A stretch of 64,000 nucleotides of DNA, taken from the NCBI GenBank assembly GCA_009760855.2, contig WPIO01000022.1, forward strand, positions 1,812,501 to 1,876,500, read 5' to 3'. Both the position numbers and the translations under genes were made by a program. Positions 11,366-21,683 of the stretch are shown here, piece by piece. The stretch is from Cristatella mucedo (Eukaryota > Bryozoa > Phylactolaemata > Cristatellidae). How positions within the stretch are numbered: position 1 is the stretch's first letter; every line of letters starts with the position of its first letter. The notes below the pieces were generated by a model. It was given only the letters and a program-made list of their open reading frames with translations, did no database searches and was not told where the DNA came from.

Positions 11366-14300
11366 CGCTATGCTTGCAGCCTAATTCTATCCGAACTTGG
11401 ACGCTGCACACCAACTTTGTGATGGCGTCTCCGAGGAGGTTAAGATGCACAGCGATGGTAAGGCTGAATGCCAATAGGTCTTCGTAGTCCTGTATATGAA
11501 TGACGCTTGCATCCTGGGATTAGATTACTTACTTCTTCCGTGCGAGATGAATAAAATCTCATGGACGATATTCAATCGGCACCTTGCCGATCTAGACGTT
11601 AGTCAGGTAGACATTTACAGCGTCTGAAATGTTCGCTCTGTAGTTATACCCGTTACTAACGGGCTTTAGAGGCCTCCGCGCCAATTTAATTAGGCCAGAA
11701 GCGCAGTGCTCATAGTGGAGCTCATAGTCCGTCTTGGCAGACGCGCGACAAATAGAGGCGAAGCCTCGGAAGGTCCTGGTCCTGGTCGCGCCACCTGCAG
11801 GTGCGGCAGCTGCTGTATAACGGCGGCTCCGGCGGCGGCGGCGGCAGGTATTTCAGCAGTCTCACGGAGACGAATAGGGCGAACGCGAGCGGTACACGAG
11901 ACTCTTCTTTATTATTGTCAACGCGTACATATATGATAGTTCGATCAATCGAGCAGACGACAAGAAATGTCGCTTGGATAAGTGGCCTGACGCTGCGCTT
12001 CGTCCATCGCTTAACTATTGGCCGCAGGTGAGGCATGTACTTTAGTGTCGGCGCTTCGCCGATTACAACAGACGCCGCAGGCGCCGCAACACAAAACGAC
12101 GATGCACCAAGGTTCGAAGCCGACAGTGGCGGAATGCGGCAATACTGAAGAGCACCAATGCCTTGGAGATAACACGTCGATATGCACAGCGTGTAGAGGA
12201 GTCAACATAGCGACGGAGCGTTCGTTGCAGGCGTCCAGCACCGGCGCGCGCGCGGCGTTCAACCGCGTCGTCTCCCTGAAGAGCGAGAACTGACCTGCCC
12301 ACCGGATCGGAGCCTCAGTGGCACTCGGCTGCCTGCTGCTTAATGTCAAGAGCTCATCGCTGACCGCTTAACTTTCTGTCTTTTCATACCGCCTAACTGT
12401 TGATTAGGACTTGACAAATTCCCACCTGCTCTAATGCAGTAATCATGAATAATATATACTTTTACAGTCAGTATCCAGCTGACCTGGCACGCTGCTGTTT
12501 TATACCAGCTCGCTCGGAGCAAGCAGTGTGTGGTGGCAGGACAGATCAAGCGCCAACCAAGGGCATTTCTGTATTTTAGAGGTCGATGAAGGCATGTCAG
12601 CGTCGACAACGGGCATGACCATGGGACGGAGCGCGATGCGTACGACGTACCAACCACACAGGGAGCCGGTGCCAGCCATTCAAGCCAATGCATCTGATAA
12701 ACTGACGAGGCTTTGAGCCGGAGTTTGTCCTGGACATGCTGGGGGAATGCTTTGTCCTGGGGAGTACTTGGAAGCAAGCACACGAGACAGACGAAACTAG
12801 AAGATTTTTGCGGGTAACCTCTATCAAAAGCTGAGTGTCTACTTACCAAGAAACGCTTCTACATATGAAATTGGATGAGGATGTGTGCCACGTGTGGCTA
12901 CGCTAGGCTTTACAAATGAAATATTCGTTAGGGCCCTGCCGAATCGGTAGAACTCGCTACGTACGCACAAGCAATGACATTGAAGTCAACACCTACATGG
13001 TGGCGTGCCACAATATCCAGATTATGACTTATTCGCGATATTGTTCGCGGTTACCAATCTGTGATCATTAGATGATAACCACGCGACAATCCACGGCGAG
13101 GCAGCCTTAAGCACCAAAGTCGCGTTGACAGTCAGCTAGCTGCGCCCTGGGCGTCGAGCCGCCGCGCCGAGGTGCATGCTACAGCCTGGTGTTGGACATC
13201 TGCTGGGCTCCGTTACCATCGAGCAGACTGCGCCGTGCTATAAATATTGGCTTGATACAGTAAGCTACTCGTAGTCCGCTCTCGACCGGTGCCGACTGTA
13301 GTTTGATTCGCACATCAGAGGGCCAGCGGATGAACAACGCCAGCAGTTTATTGCACAACGCACGGAGCCCATGGATGAACGGCATCGGTACCGACGGGCG
13401 CCGTCAGGAATGCTTCGTTTGCAGCTGCGTTTGGACCTGAGCGCGGAAGCCGAAAGAGCGGGAAGCGTTTAGCAATCGGTCTGTCCTCGAGCGCTTTGTG
13501 TTCGTAGCTGCGTATCTGCAGCTGTGGACGTAAAGATGGGCGGCCAAATAATCAGGTCAGCAAGTTAATCTGCAAGAGCTCGGCGAGGAGGGGAATAGAT
13601 ATGAGTTACGATGGCTAACCACTTAGCCATTCGAAGGCATTAGCTCTTCGCATCTGTATGGACAAGAAATAGCTGCATTATTAATCAACCGCTAGCGTGG
13701 CCTATTTTTCTCGTGGAGTCTCTTGAGAGCCCGAAACGTGACGTCGCTTAAAAATGCTCGCGAAACGTAACTTGCTGCTCAAGACGGGCTCGACTGCTCG
13801 CAGACACTGAGCCTTTTTTGAAAAGCCACAGCCGTTGGAAAAAATAATGGCGTTCGGAAATCGATATTAATCTTCAGCAAATAAATGACTGCATACCCAG
13901 AAACTCGGGACGGGACAGTGAAAAGCGTCAAAACTACGCTTCCATTGTGGTGCGTCTGAGTTAGTCTTGCAACGTCTGCCCGCGAAACTCTCGGGAACAA
14001 ATTTCAGACCTTCCCATGCCCGAGCAGATATGGTGAAGGTCGGAAGACTTTCCACTCTTCTGAAGAAACCAAAAGAATTTCAAGCTCAAAGGTAAGGAGC
14101 GATATAACGCCTTAAGAATTTGTTTTATGGAAATTATATCAAGCTGTGCAATTACCATGAGGTTCAAACTGTGACTCAGTTGAGTCGAATGCCTGTCTGT
14201 GTGTCTGTCTGTGTGTGTATCCCTGGGTTTCGCAACACTTTATTCGAGAGCTACCTTTTCGTGACCAAAAGTAGCACTGATGCGCACTACCGCGCTCTCT
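11366..14300. other. Mostly unannotated DNA with one possible exon
   Basis: GC-rich around 11700-12300, otherwise ordinary. Open frames of 100-167 codons at 11722-12849 overlap on both strands and lack motifs. A short GT-rich run lies near 14195-14220. The only supported candidate is the exon at 13965-14091. Confidence 0.35.
13965..14091 (+). CDS. Possible coding exon, function unknown
   Basis: The segment ends at a strong donor (AAAG followed by GTAAGG) and has a plausible acceptor TTAG just before it. In the open frame it reads LQRLPAKLSGTNF, then ADMVKVGRLSTLLKKPKEFQ, which looks protein-like. I found no partner exon and recognise no family, so this stays a weak candidate. Confidence 0.2.
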
Positions 14301-14309
14301 TAAAACCTC

Positions 14310-15716
14310 ATGATTCCTGGCTGCACCTCAATGTCTACATTTAAGCAGGTCACTAGTGATCTAGTCCTGAAGTTCATATCTCAATCATAGAAGACAACAA
14401 GTTCTCTGGACCCTATCCCCACTGTCCTGATCCTACGTTGCATTGATCTGCTGCTGCCATGCATAACTAACATCATTAATATGTCATTAGCTTCAGATCA
14501 TGTCCCAGCACCTTTCAAAGAAGCTGTAGTCAGGCCACTTCTCAAGAAAGCGACACTAGACCAAGAAAATTTAAGCAACTACCGCCCAATCTCCCTTCTA
14601 TCGTTCCTATCAAAGACACTGGAACGGGTCGTGGCGGACCAGCTGAACTCATATATCGAAACCTCACACCTTGCTAGTAAGTTCCAGTCTGGCTTTAGAG
14701 CTAATCACTCCACAGAGTCAGCATTGCTTAGGGTATACAACGACCTACTTAGGAATGCAGACATGGGTAGAGTGTCTTTGCTTGTTTTGCTCGATCTTTC
14801 GGCAGCTTTTGATACCATCGATCACAAAGTCCTTCTAGAGCGCCTCTCATCTCGCCTGGGCATCACTGGCACTGCTCTGCAATGGTTCAGGTCCTATCTC
14901 AGTGGGAGACTACAGAGTATGGACGTGAATGAACAAAGATCATCTGAGGTACCTCTGAAATATGGGGTACCTCAGGGCTCCGTGCTAGGTCCGGTTCTTT
15001 TCACGATTTATACTTTCCCTCTTGCTGATGTGATTGCCAAGCACAATCTAGGCTTTCACTTCTATGCGGATGACACTCAATTTTACCTTTGCTTTGATCA
15101 CTCTCAGCCTTCGAGCACCTCGAATTCTCTCAACTCACTTGCTGCATGTATTGATAATATCCGCACTTAGATGGCAGCAAATTTTCTAAAACTAAATTAT
15201 GATAAAACTAACTTACTAGTTATGGGCAAACCCAGTGTGATTCAAAAATTGGAAAGGCTGACACTCAAAATTGGCTCCGCCAGCATATCTCCTGTCGAAT
15301 CAGCTCGAAATCTAGGTGTCATATTCCAAAGCGACCTCTCGTTAGACGACCATATCAGCTCCACAGTCAAATCTGCCTATTTTCAGCTTCATAACATTGC
15401 TAAAATTCGGGCTTGTTCAGATAAGGATACCACGTTTAAGTTGGTCCACGCATTCGTGACATCCCTTCTCGACTTATGCAACTCACTGCTTACTGGCCTA
15501 CCAGCATGTGCGATCAGGCGATTGCAGCTGGTGCAAAACTCCGCAGCGAGGCTTGTCTGTCGTGAGCGTCGCAGCTGCCATATTACACCACTTCTCGCCG
15601 ACCTGCACTGGCTACCAGTCAAGCAACGGATTGACTTCAAGGTTTTGTCGCTCACTTTTAGGTCACTTCATTCTTTGGCTCCAGCCTATCTCTCAGATAT
15701 ACTACTCCCAGATATA
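14310..15716 (+). mobile_element. LINE-A, best-preserved reverse transcriptase copy
   Basis: From 14481 to about 15716 one frame encodes an L2/CR1-type reverse transcriptase, broken by a single in-frame TAG at 15168. In order: [42 protein letters not shown], a WFRSYLSGR block, the GVPQGSVLGP motif and the catalytic FHFYADDTQFYL (YADD), then LADLHWLPVKQRIDFKVLSL. Other copies have Trp (TGG) at the stop, so it is a point nonsense change. No endonuclease region is present (5'-truncated), and the copy stops abruptly at LAPAYLSDIL where a minus-strand LINE-A tail abuts. Confidence 0.92.
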
Positions 15717-15846
15717 ATAATAATAATAATAATTCACTTGATAAAGCGCCCTCAGAGAACTTAATCTCTCTCTAGGCGCTTTACATTTGCTGTAAAGTGA
15801 AATGCAATTGAATGGTAAGTAAAATTATGCTTGAAAAACAAACGAA
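15717..15846 (-). mobile_element. LINE-A 3' tail, tail-to-tail with the preceding copy
   Basis: Begins with (ATA)n, the complement of the (ATT)n end, then the terminal hairpin GATAAAGCGCCCTCAGAGAA and part of the 3' UTR up to about 15846. It is a strongly 5'-truncated insertion joined directly to the interrupted plus-strand LINE-A at 15716. Confidence 0.85.
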
Positions 15847-17285
15847 ATGAATAATGAATAGATTGATGGGGACTTCCACTCCTCAATGAAGAGTGAGTTT
15901 TATGTAGCTTTTAAAGGTATTTTTAATTTAATTTAATGTTAAGTTTAAATTTGAAAATTTAAAATAATTTTTAATTAAACTTAAATTAAAGTTACAGAAA
16001 GTTTATGTAGTAATAAATCAAGTCAATAGAGGTGTTAAACTGCTGCCATATTGAGAATAAGCAAATGTATCAAAATTATTACGTATTTACTCAGAAGTCG
16101 TAGCCCAATGACTACCAACTATGAAGGTTTCAAAAACTAATTATGCTCTAGATTTACGGCTGTAGTGCAAGTCACTTTCTCGAAGAAGTTCCCAAACACA
16201 GCCTCCCATCATGCTTTCGCTTTACGGTAATTGTAACGACGTCAAAGTCTGTATATCTTAATAAAAGTTCTTTCCTTGCTATGAATAAGCGCCTATTTAC
16301 TTTATCTTTGAATTGTTTAAGGTGCGATTGTTCAGAAAGCCGTGAGCCAATGCAAAGAAACTTTTTTCAAGTCACTTTCTTCGTTCTATTCAGCTTCTTA
16401 GCGAATTTTTCACACACTATAATTATCTTTACCTGTGATCCAAAAATATACCAGCCTCAACCTTAACCTACGACGATAGCAGCATGTTGGACATACTTGA
16501 AAGCTTCTGCCCCGTTGTCTAGAGCAGTTACAGAAGTCGCAGTTGCAGTCATGGTTACAGTCTTGGTCAGTTATTGCTCACCATATCTTTGGCATAGAAA
16601 TCTCTTAGAAGGCTCTTTTGTTAATCTTTTAAAGCATGTAGAAATACCGTGGCTATTTAGATTCAAAATTTGACATTCCACACATTACCTAGTATTTTGA
16701 AAAAAGTTGCATCGCATTAATTTTTACGTTGCCGTCAAAAATTGTCTTGAAGTATTTACGTGTGAAATGACTGGTGCCCAGTGCTTGTCTTGATTACCAT
16801 CAGGCATGCCGAAGTATGCGTTTTAGGTCTTGCTCATCTTAACAGACGCTTTCACGGAGTATTTTTTCACTTTATATTGATAAATCTTTAGCGCACATAG
16901 CAAAATTCATCTTCAACACACATTGCAAAATGCATTTGCAAGCAACTTCTTGATGCCGTTTCAATTAGATACGGCTAGTCAAAGATTTCTTACTCTGCAA
17001 TAGCATAAACCAACTTTTTCTTTTGAGGCACCTGTACAGTTGCACTTCTACGGTTACTACTTTACAGTATTTGATCTGGCTGACCCTAAAACATTCGGGT
17101 AGCTGCATAACGCATGCTATATGTGCAAACCTGCTTTCCGCATGGAGCCTGACATAAAAAGCAGAGAATTTCAAAATAATATTGTCCTGGCCGTAGTAGC
17201 AAATATTTTAAGATTATGGCAATTTTCTATTAATTTCAGTCATAAAGGATTAGTACAACACACTTTTTACCTTTGACAAAAATTG
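15847..17285. other. AT-rich stretch, no recognised gene
   Basis: AT-rich DNA with a degenerate TTTAATTTAA-type region at about 15920-16000. Only short open frames occur and none is recognisable. Confidence 0.4.
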
Positions 17286-17289
17286 AATT

Positions 17290-17600
17290 CAGGTCTCGCA
17301 CAATATGGCAGCATGCACAGTATTAGCAAGCATCAGCACGTAAAAGTCGAATCACAGGGACCCACTAAATGCTGTTACAAATAGGTGCATTTTTAGTTTC
17401 TTTTTAAATGTGGTCAAGTCAGGAGATGTCTTTACGAAAGTCGGAGTTATTTCCAGGCTTTGGAAGCATACGAACTAAAGGCACGGTCTCCTAAGGGTTT
17501 GTGGTTTGTACGAGGTATGCGTAAACAATTAGATTCCGAAAAGCCGGTGGTACAGTGCTTGGCCTGGTGGGCGAGTAGATCTGATAAGTAGTCGCATCCG
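17290..17600 (-). mobile_element. LINE-A fragment, 3' UTR and end of ORF2
   Basis: Minus-oriented. It contains the ORF2 stop context (GGGACCCACTAAATGCTGT), the KTHLF region and the segment for FGDRAF...APKAWNSLP as CCAGGCTTTGGAAGCATACG. The terminal hairpin and ATT tail are missing. Confidence 0.8.
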
Positions 17601-18285
17601 GCAGGTCACCGTGAAGCTCCGATACCAAGCTTACGCTGTGTCATACTACTACCGTAGTCAGCCAGAGCCACGAAACCGAATGCAACCAGCTAATCGGAGT
17701 TGACTCCACAAAGCGCTTGCTACGTACTGGTTGGCGGTACGATGCGGACATGGGAGATGAGCCGGCCATCATCCATCGGCTCACTTGTCGCACTCAGGCG
17801 TCCTCCTTCTCAAGTCGGGCCCTTTCCCTGCTACTACAGCTCACTTCCCAGACATTTAGCAGTGGCGTCCGCCATCGCTGGAGTCACGGAGACTGGGTGC
17901 GAGCGAGCCGCGTCGCTGGAGTCGTTCGGGCCTGGTCGCGTGGGTTTTCTGAAGCTACTCAATTGAGCTGCTACTGCTTAGCTAAGCTACTTAATTCGGC
18001 ACTCGCCGTCGGACTTGGATAGTAACAACGATGATAATATGCTGCATTCATAGCGCAATAAGAGAATGAAATCGAGGCGGTTATGACATGAAAAAGCTCA
18101 CACGAAGAGACTCGGGGCCTATGACTAGTAAAAACCCCTGATTAGTAACATGCACTGAACCATCCGCTGCTAAGCACGCGGGCGACTATGCAGAAGCGCT
18201 GTCCAAGTCACCTCTAACCATCTTGTGCTAGTTGCCATTGAGCGTGCTACCACCAAGCATTCGATCAAAGCTTCATTTGCGGCAG

Positions 18286-18345
18286 ATGTAAAGTGCCTAT
18301 AAAGAGATTAGGTTCTCTGGGGGGCGCTATAGCAAATGTGCATGT
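18286..18345 (+). mobile_element. LINE-A 3' hairpin alone
   Basis: GTAAAGTGCCTATAAAGAGA, then TTAGGTTCTCTGG and GGGCGCTATA: the LINE-A terminal stem-loop with almost nothing upstream. An extreme 5' truncation, or the end of an unrecognised SINE-B. Confidence 0.65.
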
Positions 18346-18961
18346 CATTAACGTAAAAGACAAGCTCGCCTGGCGAAGGGAAAGCTGAAGAACTGGGGGA
18401 AAGCTGGGGCACCGATGGGGAAAGGTGAGCGAAATAGACCCGCCTTTAGCTGACGCTTAACATTACAGCTGGTGACAGAAGCTGGAAATGGGTTTCGGAC
18501 TTTCGTTGAGTACACAGTGGAGTTTCGATCACCGAGAAGATTTCAATATAGTGCAAGGAACGGTGACGGATATCGGATGCGGGCTGCACGCTGTCCGGCG
18601 CGCAGCCCGCAGGCACGAGCCCGAGCAGCGATAACTCCGCGAGATGTACCAGTCGATGGACTCATCACGCACCTGCAGCACGACCGTCGCCGGGGGTGCG
18701 CCGATCGAGCGGCAGCAGGGTCGCCAGATTGTGCCTCGTTCACTTTCATTCTCCGATGGCTTCTTGGCCCCTCCCCGCCCCGCCCCGCCCCGACTGCCTC
18801 GGGCTGGCTCTGCAGATCGAGACAGCTGTCGCGCGAGCGACGCAACATGACGGCTGCGCCGGAATACGACGAGTAGTCTCCGCGTATCTATTCCGCAGCC
18901 GGCGACCGACCGCTCTTTCTGAGCTCTGAGCTCGCGTTCGCTGCGTGACCGCAGCAGCATC

Positions 18962-19036
18962 GGTATCGCCGAGCTACGTCGAGCTACAGCGAGCCTACAG
19001 CGAGCCTACAGCGAGCTACAGCGAGCCTACAGCGAG
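18962..19036. repeat. Tandem repeat of CGAGC(C)TACAG
   Basis: About six copies of an 11-12 bp unit (CGAGCCTACAG or CGAGCTACAG). It lies 3' of the membrane-protein terminal exon on the minus strand, possibly in its 3' UTR. Confidence 0.8.
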
Positions 19037-19291
19037 GAGCGTGCCAGCCGTCATCAGCGAGTCTCTTCGTGGCAGAAAGCGGGTCCGCCCGGCGGCCGAG
19101 CTGCACTGACCCGATTCTAAGCTGCCCTCAAATTCTGCCGCCTTCGCCGCTCTCATTTAACCTAGTTCGCTCGCTCGCGAGAGCTGCACTGCCTCGCGAG
19201 AGCTGCAATGTTCGTGGGCGTGCGTTAGACGGTGGACGGGGGGGTGAGGCTGTTGCTCCGCTGAGAGCGGACAGCGACCTCCACGGCCCGC

Positions 19292-20013
19292 TCAGGCGTC
19301 AGCGACGCTCTCCTCTTCGGCTAGCCTGACAAGCGGACTCGGCGACGCCTTCGCCTCCGCCCTCCGCACGACTGCGTCTTCGTCTTCGCCGCCGCCGCTC
19401 GTCAGCCCACGATCCGTGTAGACGCACGGGTCGGTGTGCTGGTGCGCTATCGCGCTCTGACATCGCCTGGTTGCTCGAGACGAGAAGATTCTCGAGTCGT
19501 AACTCGGGTCGTAGCTGATGAACTTCTTGAAGATCGTGTCCGTTTTCCTGTCAATCGAATAGTCCCTGGAAAGCAGCTGCCTCTTGTACGACGCCGAGGC
19601 AGGCGCCCTCATTGCGTACAGGCGCGTCAGCGTCTCGCCGCCGCGGCCGACGTCGGTGACGGACGCGAAGGCGGCCGCGGAAACGGAGGCAGAAGCCATC
19701 TCCTCGTCCGAGCGCTCCGCCGATAAGCGTGTCTCGTGCGACAAGCAGTGCAGCCGCCGCTGCCGACGATAGTCTCGACGCTTTCGCCACGCCGCCAGGT
19801 TGCCCCGCTCGACGTCGTCGTCTTCGCCGTCGCCATCGATTCCGGCCCGGCCGTCAGCTCGCGATTCGCCGAGCGCCGCCGACATCGCCCGCTGCCGCTC
19901 TGCGCCGCCGACGGTGACGGCGTCCGACGGGCAGGACGCGTCGCCCGCACCACCACACGACTTGCCGTCGCCACCCTGCGCTCCCCGTCCTCGGCTGGCT
20001 GGCGAGTCTGCCT

Positions 20014-20100
<87 letters not shown>

Positions 20101-20615
20101 AGGTTCTTTGCTCCGGCGGCGGCGCAGAGTCGAGGGGCGAGGTGCCTCCTGCCCGAACCGCCGCAGGTCTCGAAGCGCTGCCGTCGTCGTTGCTCAGGCC
20201 GTCGGCGTTGTCGGCAGTGGCGTTCGATTCAAACGACGTCGTGTTCCGGCGGCTCGACTCCGACTCCGTCGCGCCTCCTTCTGTCGTGCTCGTGTCGACA
20301 CTGCCGTCGACGCTGCGATCGGTGCTGCTGCGGGTCTCCTCGAGCCGCGAACGAGCCGAGGCGGCGAGGTACGGGCGGAAGTTGGGCACCAGGAGAGAGC
20401 CGGCGCCGCCGTCGTTGCCCACGGAGCTCGTCTGCTGCCCGCCGCCGCAGACCTCGACCTTTCCTCTTGCGCTCCACACTCGCCCTTCGAAGCGTCCGAC
20501 GGCCGCGTCGGAGCACTGGCCTGCAGAGGGCGCTGCTGCATGCGTCGCTGCAGCGGAGCTCTGCCAGTTCCGTTCGCCGTCATCAGCAGAGGAGGCGGCT
20601 ACTGCGCAGGCGGCG

Positions 20616-20647
<32 letters not shown>

Positions 20648-21597
20648 ATCGTCGTCCTCGCGCTCAAGCAGACTTCGCAGCTGCCAGAGATCAAAGTGGC
20701 TAGCGACGCCCTCGCCCTCGCGATCTTCCGCAGCCGCCGCGGCGCGGCCCCCGAAGCCCGGCGGCGGCGGCGCCGAGCTTCGAGACTTCGCCGACAGCAG
20801 CAGCCGCTCTGGCGAAGCCGCGAAGCCGACGACGACGACCGACCCGTCAAGTCTCTCGTGGAGCTGTGGCTGCTGCTCTGCCTTCGCTAAGAGCGGACTA
20901 TGGCCCCGAGGCGAAGGCACGGCAGAGCAGCCCGATAACTCGGCGGTCGTGGGACCGTCTCGAGCGACGGCACTCCCGCTCGTGGCGGCTGCAGCGAGGT
21001 CGCACCAGCCGCAGCGGCAGTCGGAATTGACGGACATCGCGTCGCCGCTCTGAGCGCCCTCGAACGCCGAGCTGCCTTCAGCGTCGCCTCCGCCGCCGCC
21101 GCCAGCGGCTGAAGCACGGCACCAGTCGGCGAGCTTCGCCGTGCTCTCGGTCAAGCCGTGCGTCACAGTGCGGCACTCGCTGCGCTCGCAGGTACACTGG
21201 TCGTCAGGCCGCGACCAGCAGCGATGCCACTGGCCCGGCGCGGCACGGGCGGCGCCGCCGCTGCGCCGGTGGCGCCGGGCGCTCTCGTCCTGGCTGACTG
21301 CTCTCCGGTTCGGCTTCGCCCAACGACCACTTCTCGTCTCCTCGACGAGCGAGCAGCTTCGCGGACCGTCGGCCGCAGCCGCCGACGCACCGCCGACGCA
21401 GTCCGACTGAGCCCCCTCGATTCTGCCTCGCCTCCGCGGAGCCTCGACTTGGATCACCGTTACCTCGGAGCGATTGTCGGCGCTGTCCATCGAGCTCTGA
21501 GCCGTAGAGCTGTGGCCGCTATGCTGCTTCACGGGTCCGAGCTGGCTCCAGCTCCTCCTGCCACCGCCGCCGCCGCTGCGCGATGGAGGCTCTGACG

Positions 21598-21662
<65 letters not shown>

Positions 21663-21683
21663 CCATCGGCCAGCGAAAGGCGC
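19292..21683 (-). CDS. Terminal exon of a putative single-pass membrane protein: long low-complexity cytoplasmic tail
   Basis: The minus frame is open from an acceptor CTGTAG (exon starts 21683) to TGA at 19292: one base plus 796 codons. Starting from the acceptor, not from a start codon, brings in the poly-Gln run. In order it has 21 Gln, Gly/Ser/Glu-rich sequence, a short Ala run, about 28 Ala near the middle, basic RKRRDYRRQRR, then a less biased block with Tyr motifs (RDYSIDRKTDTIFKKFISYD, SYDSRIFSS) near the C-terminus. The exon needs one base to complete its first codon, and the transmembrane exon at 31604-31288 supplies the other two. Family unknown. The long frame partly reflects GC bias, but the ordered C-terminal block argues that it is real. 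Confidence 0.5.
20015..20098 (-). repeat. (CCG)n coding for about 28 alanines
   Basis: 84 bp of uninterrupted CGC codons on plus, GCG on minus, inside the terminal exon. The plus frames across it (poly-Arg, poly-Ala) are shadows. Confidence 0.85.
21599..21661 (-). repeat. (CAG)n coding for 21 glutamines
   Basis: 21 codons on the minus strand, 20 CAG and one CAA (21646-21648 region), shortly after the predicted splice acceptor of the terminal exon. One interruption only, so it is likely to be length-variable. Confidence 0.85.
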
